Below, in pieces: positions 20,756 to 29,656 of a DNA stretch of 43,193 nucleotides. The position numbers and the translations under genes are program-made. The stretch comes from a virus, in the IMG/VR virus record IMGVR_UViG_3300036785_000738, positions 1 to 43,193 of that record, one strand, 5' to 3'. The notes beneath the pieces are model-generated. The model saw only the letters and a program-made list of their open reading frames with translations, did not search any database and was not told where the DNA came from. How positions within the stretch are numbered: position 1 is the first letter of the stretch; each line of letters begins with the position of its first letter.

Positions 20756-23700
20756 AACGCATTGTCGCTGCTGTTCTCGCTTTCCTGGCGTTCACTTCGG
20801 TCGTGCATGCGCAGGCAATTTCAAGCCTTCCTCGGGCGACCACAGTTGCTCCAGACGACTTGTTTTCAATCGCCCAGGCTACTCCTGGCACATCAACTGG
20901 ATATACCACAAAAAGCCTGCCCTTTTCGGTCATTCAAAGCACGATTGGGACAGGCGGCGGCGGGGGACTGACCATCGGCGCGCCGGTGGGCGGCGGAGTT
21001 AACAATTCGCTGTTGGTCGTGCTTTCAGGCAACCTTGCCCAAAACACATCTCCAGGCGGAACGACACAATTTTTACGGGGCGATTTGACCTGGGCGGTTC
21101 CCCCAAGCGGCACCGGTGGAGGCGGAGCAGTTACATCAGGCACGGCAGGACAACTGGGAATTTACGCCGCAACTGGGACGACAATTTCTGGAACCAATGC
21201 TGGAACTGGAGTCGTCACTGCCTTGGGCGTTGCGCCAGGAGCCATGGGCTCGTTCACGACTCAGAATGGCGCTATCACGACTGGTGATTGCCTCAAGTGG
21301 GGTCCTGGAGTTCAGGACGCTGGCGCGGCGTGTGGAAGCGGCGGCGGGGGATCGCTCACGGTCACGGATGGAAGTCATCCCGTCGCTGGCACGACGAACT
21401 TGACCTTTTCCGGAGCTACGGTTTCTGGGACCACGCCAAACGCCACTGTGACTATCACTGGCGGCGGCGGGGGGACAATCACCGCAGGCACTACGCCGAC
21501 ATCCGGCTTCACGACTGGTCAGTATTTGACGAGCAATGGCAGTGTTGTAACGGCCGCCGCTGGCTCCGGCCTATCTGCAATCCCACCCAACACCATCCTT
21601 GCCAACCCGTCGCCAACCGTAACTCAAACTCCCGTCGCGTCGAAACGCTCTGACATTGTTGCAACCGACTACGGCATGCAGTCTTCGATTGGCGCTGCAT
21701 TTGATAACTCCCCGTTCGTCCAGGCGCTAATGAATAGCGCAGGACAAGCATCTGTCTGCTGCTATGGCGGCCCGACAATCACATTTCCACCCAACCCAAA
21801 TAACTTACTCTCTACCGATTATTATTTCACCCAGCCATTCGTTCTATCTCGTGGGGCGAGGATAAATTGTGGTGGTAGTGCTAAGAATGGCGGGAGCGGG
21901 GGAACAACTGTCCGGTTGATCTTCGCTGCTGGTGTGGACGGATTTGAGCAAGATCAACCGTTGTTAACGGACGATGGCGGAAGCGGTGGTGGAAGTGATA
22001 TAAATGGCTGTTCGGTTTGGTCGGTAGGCTATGGCACCGGCTTTTTAGGCGGTAACGTCATTGCCGGCATTCCTACTGTTCATACTGGCGGTTCTGGCTA
22101 TATTGGCACATCCGGGACGATGACATGGAACACTAGTGGTTGCTCGACCAATCCGGTGTTGAACGTTACTGCTTCGGGCGGCGTCATCAATGCTGTAACT
22201 AGCGTAGTGAACCCAGGCTTCTGCTCTATACCTGGTGAGTCTAATAATACATCTTGGAGCGCTGGTGGTGGTTTGAGCGGCGGTTCCGGAGCAAGCTTCA
22301 CCCTAGTCCTCACCCCAACGGCGAATACGAACACCGTAACCGGGATTTTTATGGGCACCATAATCGGGGCCTCATATGCAATAGTTCCCCAAGCCGGGGA
22401 TGGAGTAATAGTTTTATCATACCAACCAACTCCGGGCGGATTCGTCGGGCACGGCGCATACCTAGCCTCCTACAACACCGGAACTCACGTCGCGACCCTT
22501 GCCGCGGGCTATACAATTCCCACCACAATCAAGGGTATCGATGCGATTATTTACGATTTGCCGGTTTCGCAGAAATATACGATTACGTCGACGATTGGCA
22601 GCAACGTCGGTACGATCCTTTCTGGTCCGCGTCCAATCAAGCCAGGAGCGCAGATCTGGACTGACGCCTTCCCCATGGGAACGGTAATTATGCAGGTGTC
22701 GAGCTCAATAGCGGGCTCGGTAACGGTTCATTCGGCCGGCAGCGGTTTTACTGGGGCTTCCGGCACCATGACGTGGAGCGGTCTTGGCTGCTCCACCAAC
22801 CCAGTGCTGAATGTGACGGCTTCTGGCGGGGCGATAACCGGCGTTTCGAGCGTTGCGAATGGCGGTGTGTGTAACTCATCGTGGCCATCATCGACGGCGA
22901 CGACTTGGACCGCGGGCGGAGCCCTTAGCGGCGGCTCTGGCGCAGCCTTCAACATGACGTTCAATGAGTCTTACAATGTTACCGATATCGCAACCTCGCC
23001 GTCAGGACAGGTCGCGTCGGTTACCCACACATCTGGATCGCCCGGTCAAATGTGGGAAATGCCCACCGGTATTATGAGACGCGTTGGGTCTTCGACGCAT
23101 GGAAGTGGGGCAATAGGATTTGGCGGCGCGGGAATGGCTATAGAATGTTACGGGGCCTTCCGTCCTGCAACAGGTTGTAACGGCTCATTTGACCAAGAAG
23201 GGGTTTATGATTTCGACCTAATTGGTCGTCTGGATGCCGGAGATAATTCTGGCGGGGCCACGGATATTTCGGATGCATTTTCGAGCAATTTCGTATCGGA
23301 TATTATTGAGGCGAGCCAGATTGGTAGCTTGTATTTGGGCGGACAGTCGAATAGCGCCGAGTCTGGTACGTCGAACAATGCGGCAATATCCCTTTGTTTG
23401 TCTGAAAATCAGTCTGTATTCATTGGCATGTATGCTGGTTCTATCGGCGCACATGGAATGTGTATGGCTCAAGATGGGGGCGGCAATACAACGTATACAC
23501 TTGCGCCAGTCGATGGAGGTCAGGTGTGGATTGGCCCACAACAAGGCGGCGGCCCAGTCGGCGCTCCTAGCATCACCGATGGTGGAATGGTAGACGGATG
23601 GGCTTTCACTCGCGGCAAGGCGTCAACAATCAACAACGTAACGTCCCTCACCGGCTTCCCCTGCACCTCATTCAATACTCTGCCTGCAAACTCAACCGAA

Positions 23701-24822
23701 GTGCCGATGTTCGGCTTTGCGCCCGACACTTGTGGGTCCAATGCCTCATTTCAGTTTATCTGGAATTCAGTTGACTTGTCATTCGACTTAATAAACCTCT
23801 CTGGTGGAACTCCGCTTCGTGTTGTCTCTACCGCGAACCCAGGCGTCACTGGTTATAAGGGCTATCCAACCCCAACTAACATCGCCTTACCCGAAGTCCT
23901 TAGCGGCATTCTTATGGGCAACACGCAGTCCCTAGCGACGGGGACTGAACGACTGTTCGATTGCGGCACAGCAGCGCCCCCAGATTCTTACCGCAAACAA
24001 GGCGACTTACATTGCAACCTCGCGCCATCTGTTGGCGGGAATATGTTTTGGTCGGAAACAGCCGACGGAGCTGGGAATTGGTATCCCGCCGCGCCGATTT
24101 CGAATAGCAAGACAGTTCCTGATTACACAATGGCGGTGGTGCGGAGCGGTAAAGCAGCTCCCACTGATTTGACAGGACGCGTCACTCTCGCTGCTGGCGT
24201 ATTCGTACAAGCCCTCGCTGGAAACTACACGACAATTCCGAATTGCATCGCGCAAGATGTAACGACGCCGACGAACAACGCCTATGTGGTTGAATCACTT
24301 AACACGCCAAGCGGGACAGGCAGCGCCTCGACCGTCAATGTGAACGCTTCCGCATCAGCACCATTTCCAGGCGGCGCGGGTTATCCGACACAAGGGTGGG
24401 CGAACACTGGCTCTCCTGGCCTGCCCACTGCAGAATGGTTGGAATATGATTATGGGTCGGGCCATAGCGCAACCCTTACTGGCTACTCGTTATTCCGCAG
24501 CAGCACCCAGCCTGGAGGTTGGAACAATAATCAATATTCTCCGGGCAACTGGACATTCCAAGGCTCAAACGATAATTCGACATGGACGACATTAGATACG
24601 CGAACAGCGCAGACTATCGTCGCTGATGCTACGCCAACGGGATATAGCTTTACGAACTCGACGGCTTATCGTTACTATCGGATAAACATTACTCAAGCGA
24701 GCACTCCCCAAGCTTTGGTCAACATTACAGTGATGGGATTTGTGCCGCCATTGGGTAACGCTATCACTTTGCATGGGACAGGGACTGACGTGGTGAAGTA
24801 TATCTGCATGGGGGAGAATTGA
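20752..24822 (+). CDS. Large tail fibre/spike with signal-peptide-like N-terminus and discoidin-like C-terminus
   Basis: Likely host-recognition protein, 1356 aa. It starts with a Sec-like signal MKRIVAAVLAFLAFTSVVHA. Residues 25-270 are Gly/Thr/Ala-rich beta repeats as in fibre shafts. Two related copies of an approximately 80-aa unit (VHTGGSGYIGTSGTMTW...CSTNPVLNVTASGG and VHSAGSGFTGASGTMTW...CSTNPVLNVTASGG) lie near residues 440-530 and 655-745. The middle looks like a beta-helix spike. Residues about 1208-1333 resemble an F5/8 type C (discoidin) sugar-binding domain (GNWTFQGSNDNSTWTTLDTR, YRYYRINIT). Confidence 0.8.
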   Translation: MKRIVAAVLAFLAFTSVVHAQAISSLPRATTVAPDDLFSIAQATPGTSTGYTTKSLPFSVIQSTIGTGGGGGLTIGAPVGGGVNNSLLVVLSGNLAQNTSPGGTTQFLRGDLTWAVPPSGTGGGGAVTSGTAGQLGIYAATGTTISGTNAGTGVVTALGVAPGAMGSFTTQNGAITTGDCLKWGPGVQDAGAACGSGGGGSLTVTDGSHPVAGTTNLTFSGATVSGTTPNATVTITGGGGGTITAGTTPTSGFTTGQYLTSNGSVVTAAAGSGLSAIPPNTILANPSPTVTQTPVASKRSDIVATDYGMQSSIGAAFDNSPFVQALMNSAGQASVCCYGGPTITFPPNPNNLLSTDYYFTQPFVLSRGARINCGGSAKNGGSGGTTVRLIFAAGVDGFEQDQPLLTDDGGSGGGSDINGCSVWSVGYGTGFLGGNVIAGIPTVHTGGSGYIGTSGTMTWNTSGCSTNPVLNVTASGGVINAVTSVVNPGFCSIPGESNNTSWSAGGGLSGGSGASFTLVLTPTANTNTVTGIFMGTIIGASYAIVPQAGDGVIVLSYQPTPGGFVGHGAYLASYNTGTHVATLAAGYTIPTTIKGIDAIIYDLPVSQKYTITSTIGSNVGTILSGPRPIKPGAQIWTDAFPMGTVIMQVSSSIAGSVTVHSAGSGFTGASGTMTWSGLGCSTNPVLNVTASGGAITGVSSVANGGVCNSSWPSSTATTWTAGGALSGGSGAAFNMTFNESYNVTDIATSPSGQVASVTHTSGSPGQMWEMPTGIMRRVGSSTHGSGAIGFGGAGMAIECYGAFRPATGCNGSFDQEGVYDFDLIGRLDAGDNSGGATDISDAFSSNFVSDIIEASQIGSLYLGGQSNSAESGTSNNAAISLCLSENQSVFIGMYAGSIGAHGMCMAQDGGGNTTYTLAPVDGGQVWIGPQQGGGPVGAPSITDGGMVDGWAFTRGKASTINNVTSLTGFPCTSFNTLPANSTEVPMFGFAPDTCGSNASFQFIWNSVDLSFDLINLSGGTPLRVVSTANPGVTGYKGYPTPTNIALPEVLSGILMGNTQSLATGTERLFDCGTAAPPDSYRKQGDLHCNLAPSVGGNMFWSETADGAGNWYPAAPISNSKTVPDYTMAVVRSGKAAPTDLTGRVTLAAGVFVQALAGNYTTIPNCIAQDVTTPTNNAYVVESLNTPSGTGSASTVNVNASASAPFPGGAGYPTQGWANTGSPGLPTAEWLEYDYGSGHSATLTGYSLFRSSTQPGGWNNNQYSPGNWTFQGSNDNSTWTTLDTRTAQTIVADATPTGYSFTNSTAYRYYRINITQASTPQALVNITVMGFVPPLGNAITLHGTGTDVVKYICMGEN

Positions 24823-24866
24823 TGAATGCGCGCTATGATGGGCGCGTTTAACAGGAGGAGAAGCAC

Positions 24867-25352
24867 ATGACGCGAGTGGTAATCGTCGGCGAGATGTACA
24901 ACGCCGATTTGAGCATCTGGGGAGGTCCGGGGCCGGTACAGCCGCCGAGCGGCGGACCGCCGGGTATCTGGGGCGGCGGCAACGTACCGATGCCGACTCC
25001 GCCCATTGCGCCGGGAGGTCCGCCGCCTTGGGTAAGTCACCCGATTCCGCCGGTTGTGTGGCCGAATCCTCCAGGGCAAGGACCGGGGAATCCTCCAGGG
25101 TTCTGGGGCGGAACACCGCCGAACTATATCGACATCGGCGGTCCTGGCCAGCAACCTCCAAGCGGTTCACCTCCGGGTATTTGGGGCGGCGCGAACCAAC
25201 CATTCCCGACTCCGCCGATTTTCATCCCTCCGGGGATGCCGCCAGCGACTCCGCCAGAAGGTCCTATCGACTGGAAGACGGCATGGTCGCCGCAAACCGG
25301 ATGGATTGTTGTCGGCGTTCCGAACGTGCCTGTTCCGACGCCATCCGCATAA
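24867..25352 (+). CDS. Pro/Gly-rich repeat protein (161 aa)
   Basis: Starts MTRVVIVGEMYNADLSIWGG and then consists mainly of PPSGxPPGIWGGxNxPxPTPPI repeats (near 25-47 and 98-120) with related IWGG/FWGG copies. It ends in a short conserved PIDWKTAWSPQTGWIVVGVP. It lies between fibre and lysis genes and is probably a structural accessory. AGGAGG lies 9 nt before the ATG at 24867. Confidence 0.6.
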   Translation: MTRVVIVGEMYNADLSIWGGPGPVQPPSGGPPGIWGGGNVPMPTPPIAPGGPPPWVSHPIPPVVWPNPPGQGPGNPPGFWGGTPPNYIDIGGPGQQPPSGSPPGIWGGANQPFPTPPIFIPPGMPPATPPEGPIDWKTAWSPQTGWIVVGVPNVPVPTPSA

Positions 25353-25369
25353 GGTCGCGCCCGCGGCCT

Positions 25370-25392
25370 TAACGCCAGCTGGCGGGGCGTTA
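25370..25392 (+). terminator. Hairpin TAACGCC/GGCGTTA before lysis genes
   Basis: A 7-bp inverted repeat with a 9-nt loop that itself contains part of a GCCAGCTGGC palindrome, followed by a C/T-rich stretch (tcccctctttc). A possible weak terminator or attenuator between structural and lysis genes. Confidence 0.45.
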
Positions 25393-25439
25393 GTTCCCCT
25401 CTTTCGTTCCGCCGGCTGGCGACATCAAAGGAGAAGGCG

Positions 25440-25634
25440 GTGACTCTCGGCGGTGCTGCAAGCGACACTGTCAGCGCGCTTAAAAGCTCGCCGGCGCTGC
25501 TCGTCATCGTGGTCTTGAATGTGCTCCTGGTCGGCGGCGTCGGATACGCGATGCTCAACGCCATCGCCAGCAACAAGCACTTGATGGAGCTTTTAATCGC
25601 CAAGTGCATAGACGGTCATGCTCAATCCCAATGA
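25440..25634 (+). CDS. Holin-like single-helix membrane protein (64 aa)
   Basis: GTG start at 25440 after an AAAGGAGAAGG site. One strong hydrophobic helix at about residues 18-39 (PALLVIVVLNVLLVGGVGYA) with a charged C-terminus. It overlaps the endolysin gene by 17 nt, the classic position of a holin, which would form the membrane lesion that releases endolysin. Family not certain; a spanin-like or pinholin role is also possible. Confidence 0.6.
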   Translation: MTLGGAASDTVSALKSSPALLVIVVLNVLLVGGVGYAMLNAIASNKHLMELLIAKCIDGHAQSQ

Positions 25635-26094
25635 AATACGGCTATCTGATAAGGGTTATCAGGTGTTACGGGAACGCGAGGACATCAGGCTAGAGGCCTA
25701 TCTCGACAAGGCGGCAACGCCGCATGTCTGGACGATTGGCCTCGGGCATACGTCCGCAGCCGGGCCGCCGAAGGTGGTCGCCGGCATGAAAATCACCGCA
25801 GTCGAGGCGCAAGAGATTTTTCGCACGGACGCCTATCGATTCCGCGATGAAGCGCTCGACCTCGTCAAGGTCCCGCTTGAGCAGCATCAGTTCGACGCAC
25901 TTTGCAGCTTCTTATTCAATGTCGGGTCGCGCAACTTCAGCCGCTCGACGATGCTCAAGAGACTCAATGCGGGCGACTACGCCGGGGCCGCAAGCGCTCT
26001 CTTGATGTGGAACAAACCCCCTGAAATTATGAGCCGTCGCCGAGGCGAATACGACCAGTTCACCACGGGGAGGTACATTGCGCGGGTGACTTGA
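25618..26094 (+). CDS. Endolysin, GH24 phage lysozyme
   Basis: Muramidase that cleaves peptidoglycan at lysis, 158 aa. LREREDIRLEAYLD has E21 and D30 spaced as E11/D20 of T4 lysozyme, followed by VWTIGLGHT. The EQHQFDALCSFLFNVGSRNF and C-terminal RRRGEYDQFTTG match the GH24 pattern. There is no signal peptide or SAR helix, so it should need the upstream holin-like protein. It overlaps that gene by 17 nt. Confidence 0.9.
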   Translation: MLNPNEIRLSDKGYQVLREREDIRLEAYLDKAATPHVWTIGLGHTSAAGPPKVVAGMKITAVEAQEIFRTDAYRFRDEALDLVKVPLEQHQFDALCSFLFNVGSRNFSRSTMLKRLNAGDYAGAASALLMWNKPPEIMSRRRGEYDQFTTGRYIARVT

Positions 26095-26095
26095 G

Positions 26096-26740
26096 ATGGC
26101 CGACAGCACAACTGCCCATTATGGTTGGACGAAACCGGAAGTTGGAGCTTCGAATGCGACTTGGGGCGGCAAGCTCAACACTGACCTCGACGCCATTGAC
26201 GCGCAAGTTTTCGCCAACGCCACATCGAGCGCGGGAAGCGCCACAAGCATCGGCGAAATCAAGATGTATGCGGGCGACACCGCGCCGACGAATTGGCTCT
26301 TCTGCAATGGAGCCTCACTTGCGACCGCAGCCTACACATCGCTCTTTGGCATCATCGGCTACAAGTTTGGCGGCTCTGGCGCGAACTTCAATCTGCCGAA
26401 TTTCTCTGGCGCATTTCCGGTTGGCGTCGGCGGAGGCATCGTCAATGGAGCCACTGGCGGCGAAGCAACTCATCTTCTTTCCGCAACTGAGATGCCAATG
26501 CATACTCATGCTATTACCTTAATAGACCCTGGTCATTCACATACGATAGAAAATCCTACCGCTGCCAGACCAATCGTCGGAAGTGCGGGTTTCGCTATAG
26601 ACCAACCTGATGGGTCAAATATTGCCACAAGTATCTCTATCACCGGAATCACCGTAGCACTTGCGAATACCGGCGGAAGTGGAGCGCACAACAACATGCC
26701 ACCGTATGTCGGTATAAACTTCATCATTAAAGCGCTATGA
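26096..26740 (+). CDS. Phage tail collar-domain protein (214 aa)
   Basis: N-terminal YGWTKPEVGASNATWGGKLN motif for attachment, then a tail-collar domain: GEIKMYAGDTAPTNWLFCNG (about 50-69), FNLPNFSGAFPVG and a His-rich tip HTHAITLIDPGHSH, with PPYVGINFIIK at the end. The His cluster may bind metal in a trimeric fibre tip. It is a likely short tail fibre. It overlaps the next gene by 4 nt. Confidence 0.85.
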   Translation: MADSTTAHYGWTKPEVGASNATWGGKLNTDLDAIDAQVFANATSSAGSATSIGEIKMYAGDTAPTNWLFCNGASLATAAYTSLFGIIGYKFGGSGANFNLPNFSGAFPVGVGGGIVNGATGGEATHLLSATEMPMHTHAITLIDPGHSHTIENPTAARPIVGSAGFAIDQPDGSNIATSISITGITVALANTGGSGAHNNMPPYVGINFIIKAL

Positions 26741-28596
26741 CACAGTTTACACCAATTCAAATTCCACCCGGAGTCGTCACCTACCCGACGAAGACAGTAC
26801 GGTCGAGCAATTGGGCGGAAGTGAATTTGGTGCGTTGGGTCGAAGGCGAACTTGCGCCAATCGGCGGACAAACGACGCTCTCCTATGCCGCCTTCGCTTC
26901 GCGCTGCAAGGCTATCCACGGCTGGTACGACCTCGCCGGCACCTTCCATATTGCCTATGTCTGTGAGCAAAACGTGTATGTCGACACTGGAGGAACGCTC
27001 ACAGAAATCACGCCGACGGGTGGGTGGCCTGCCGAACCCTTGCCGACATCAGGTGGATACGGTGACCTGCTCTACGGGGCCGACAATTACGGCACGCCGC
27101 GCGCCGGCTCGAGCATCAGTCCCATCGACAGACTGCCGAACGTCTGGAGCGTCGACAATTTCGGTCAAATCCTCGTTGTCATGTACAATGTCGACGGACG
27201 TCTTCTGCAGTGGGACCCCTCGCGCACCTCCAATGTGAATGATGTCCAGTCGCTCACAACTGTCGGAGCCCCGAGCGGAGGAACGTTTGCTCTAAGTTTC
27301 CATGGACAAGTCACCTCCGCGCTAAATTGGAACGCGACGCCAAGCGATGTCCAGACCGCTCTTCAAGCTCTGGGCGGCATCGGTTCTGGCAATGTCGCGT
27401 GCACGGGCTCCGCGTTGCCTTTCGGCACGATTACAATCACCTTCCAGGGCACACTGGCAGGCGCGTCTCAACCAACCCTGGTCTGGGTCAACAATACTCT
27501 ATCAGGTGGAACAGGTCCGCAACCAAGCATCACGCATACGACGTACGGGACGGGAGCATTGTTAACCCAAGTCGGCGGCGCGCCCCTTGGTCGATGCTTC
27601 GTCGTCACGCAAGAACGCTTCGTGATGATTTTCGGTCAGACGGGTGATGGCACGCTCGACGGAGGGTCCGCACGACGCTTTGGCTGGTGCGACCAGGAAG
27701 CTATGAACTCGTGGAATTTCTCCGATGTCACCAGTCAGGCTGGCTTCCTCGACATCGAGCCGGCGAGCCCAATCGACACAGCTCATGCCGGACGGTACGG
27801 CGTGCTGATGTTCACGGCGCACAAGGCCTATTTGGTGAGCTATCTTGGTCTGCCGTACATCTACAATTATAAGGAGCTCGCCGACGACTGTACGCCCTGG
27901 TCGCCGGCGTCAATCACCTCGACATCGAGTCTCGTTCTTTGGATGAGCGAACAAGGGATGTTCGCATTTGACGGGACCGCCATCACCCCGCTTGCATGCC
28001 TTGTGCGCCCTTGGATTACCGACGATATCGACCCATTGGCCGTTCGTGAGCAAGCGACTGCTGTACATCTCGGGGACTTCAATGAGTTCTGGTGGTTCTT
28101 TCCGCAAAATGGTCAGCCGCACAACACGAGAGTCGCCATCTTCAATTACAAGGAGGGATGGTGGAGTCAGGGCCGGATGCCGCGCTCTGCCGGTATCACG
28201 AGCTCGTACATCAAGCGGCCCATCCTGGCTGATGGAATGGTGGTCTATCAGCACGAAACGGGAAACATTTTTGTTTCGAACACGCCGCCCCCTTGGGCCG
28301 AGACATTCGACCTGAACTTGACCAGCGGTGTGCGCTTAGTAACGGTCAAGCAAATCATGCCCGACATCAAAGGCGACATTGGGAATGTTCAGTTCCAATT
28401 TGCAACGAGGATGTCGCGCGCTGGAATCCCGGAACTTTGGAGCGCGCCGTTGTTCATCCGGCCCGACGGCTATGTCGACGTGCGCCTCACGTCGCGCGGC
28501 TCGAGGATGAAAATTTCCACCATCAATTCGACGACCATCAATCCCTTCACCATCGGTCAGCATCTTGTCGACTTCGCTGTCAGGGGTGACCGCTAA
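26737..28596 (+). CDS. Tail hub / stabilisation protein, P22 gp10-like, with inserted beta domain
   Basis: The 619-aa product has the propeller-like layout of podovirus tail accessory factors (P22 gp10-like): NWAEVNLVRWVEGELAPIGG at the N-terminus, DRLPNVWSVDNFGQILVVMY, RFVMIFGQ, FGWCDQEAMNSWNFSDVTSQ and FNYKEGWWSQGRMPRSA. An extra segment near residues 175-270 (FALSFHGQVTSALNWNATPS, VQTALQALGGIGSGNVACTG, TITFQGTLAG) is a beta domain found in other phage structural proteins and appears inserted in the propeller. It closes the portal-adaptor channel; the role is inferred from family. Confidence 0.75.
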   Translation: MTQFTPIQIPPGVVTYPTKTVRSSNWAEVNLVRWVEGELAPIGGQTTLSYAAFASRCKAIHGWYDLAGTFHIAYVCEQNVYVDTGGTLTEITPTGGWPAEPLPTSGGYGDLLYGADNYGTPRAGSSISPIDRLPNVWSVDNFGQILVVMYNVDGRLLQWDPSRTSNVNDVQSLTTVGAPSGGTFALSFHGQVTSALNWNATPSDVQTALQALGGIGSGNVACTGSALPFGTITITFQGTLAGASQPTLVWVNNTLSGGTGPQPSITHTTYGTGALLTQVGGAPLGRCFVVTQERFVMIFGQTGDGTLDGGSARRFGWCDQEAMNSWNFSDVTSQAGFLDIEPASPIDTAHAGRYGVLMFTAHKAYLVSYLGLPYIYNYKELADDCTPWSPASITSTSSLVLWMSEQGMFAFDGTAITPLACLVRPWITDDIDPLAVREQATAVHLGDFNEFWWFFPQNGQPHNTRVAIFNYKEGWWSQGRMPRSAGITSSYIKRPILADGMVVYQHETGNIFVSNTPPPWAETFDLNLTSGVRLVTVKQIMPDIKGDIGNVQFQFATRMSRAGIPELWSAPLFIRPDGYVDVRLTSRGSRMKISTINSTTINPFTIGQHLVDFAVRGDR

Positions 28597-29306
28597 TGGT
28601 TATGCAAACGAAACTTTCCGGAGGTCCGCCGAGCCTTCCTCATATGCCGGAGATTAGCAATACGCTGACAAATTATCTCAGAAATCTTTCTCTTTGGACG
28701 AAAGATAGTCTCGGCGACAAGCTTGATGGCAACACCGCGCTTCCCGCCAATCTACTGCAGAGCCATGACACGCCTCGCGGCTCGACGCCGAGCGTTTTCA
28801 AACTTCAGATTAGCGAGGCAGGAATAGCCTCGCTGACGAAGGTGCCTCTCGCCAATCCGGCGACGCCCGACCCGCCGGGAATAGGCGTTCCGCTCGTCAA
28901 TGAAGCGCCGACCAACGGTCAGACCTATGCGCGTCAGAGTAGCGGCTGGACGCCTGTTGTCTCGGCGTCCGGCGGCACGATGACCGGGAATCTTACGGCG
29001 CCAAATGTCACCGCGACTGGAGCTTTGACGGCGGCGAGCGCCGCCATCTCGGGCCTGTTGACGGCGGGAAGCGCGACTGTCTCCGGCGCTCTCTCAACCG
29101 CAAGCTTGACGCTCACCGCTGCGCTGAGCGGCGTGACTGCGACTTTCACCGGCCTTGTGACCGCAGCCAGTCTTTCGCTTGGCGGCGCCACAACCTTCAC
29201 TGTTCTTCCCGTCAACGCAGTCAACGATGCGGCCGCAGCGACCGCTGGCGTCCCGGTCGGCGGCGTGTATCGGAACGGCTCCATCCTCATGGTGAGGACG
29301 GTATGA
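28596..29306 (+). CDS. Tail fibre-like protein with repeated hexapeptides (236 aa)
   Basis: After an N-terminal head with SNTLTNYLRNLSLWTKDSL, residues about 130-200 are a run of short T-A-x-G-A-L/T-A-x-S-A repeats (GNLTAPNVTATGALTAASAA and onward), typical of trimeric beta-helical fibre shafts. A C-terminal NAAAA-rich cap and VGGVYRNGSILMVRTV follow. The start overlaps the previous stop (TAATG). Confidence 0.7.
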   Translation: MVMQTKLSGGPPSLPHMPEISNTLTNYLRNLSLWTKDSLGDKLDGNTALPANLLQSHDTPRGSTPSVFKLQISEAGIASLTKVPLANPATPDPPGIGVPLVNEAPTNGQTYARQSSGWTPVVSASGGTMTGNLTAPNVTATGALTAASAAISGLLTAGSATVSGALSTASLTLTAALSGVTATFTGLVTAASLSLGGATTFTVLPVNAVNDAAAATAGVPVGGVYRNGSILMVRTV

Positions 29307-29656
29307 TGGGTTACGCCGAGAAGATGGAGCGCGTCCTCGACCGGATGGGCGGCATCTACTTGGTCGATGATTTGCTCACCCGCATCACTGATGGCCGGAT
29401 GCAGTCATTCGCAGAAGGCAATTCCTGGGCAATCACACAAGTGATACAGTTCCCTCGGGCCAGACAGCTTCAAATTGTCGCCGCGGTCGGCGACTTGGCG
29501 GAACTCGACGCCATGCATGACCGTGTTTTGGACTACGCCAGGGCGAACAATATCGGCCTCATCTCAACCTACGGCCGGCGCGGCTGGATGGCGCGAGCGC
29601 TCGCGCGCGGCTGGAAAATCAAGGCGAAGAACATTCTGTACCACAAGGAACTATGA
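29303..29656 (+). CDS. Small acetyltransferase-like protein in virion gene block (117 aa)
   Basis: Unassigned alpha/beta protein that starts MMGYAEKMERVLDRMGGIYL and has an LDAMHDRVLDYARANNIGLI segment with a closing GRRGWMARALARGWKIKAKN. Such a small protein precedes internal virion protein genes in several podoviruses; it resembles a degenerate GNAT fold, but I cannot confirm acetyl-CoA binding. Coupled to both neighbours. Confidence 0.5.
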   Translation: MMGYAEKMERVLDRMGGIYLVDDLLTRITDGRMQSFAEGNSWAITQVIQFPRARQLQIVAAVGDLAELDAMHDRVLDYARANNIGLISTYGRRGWMARALARGWKIKAKNILYHKEL

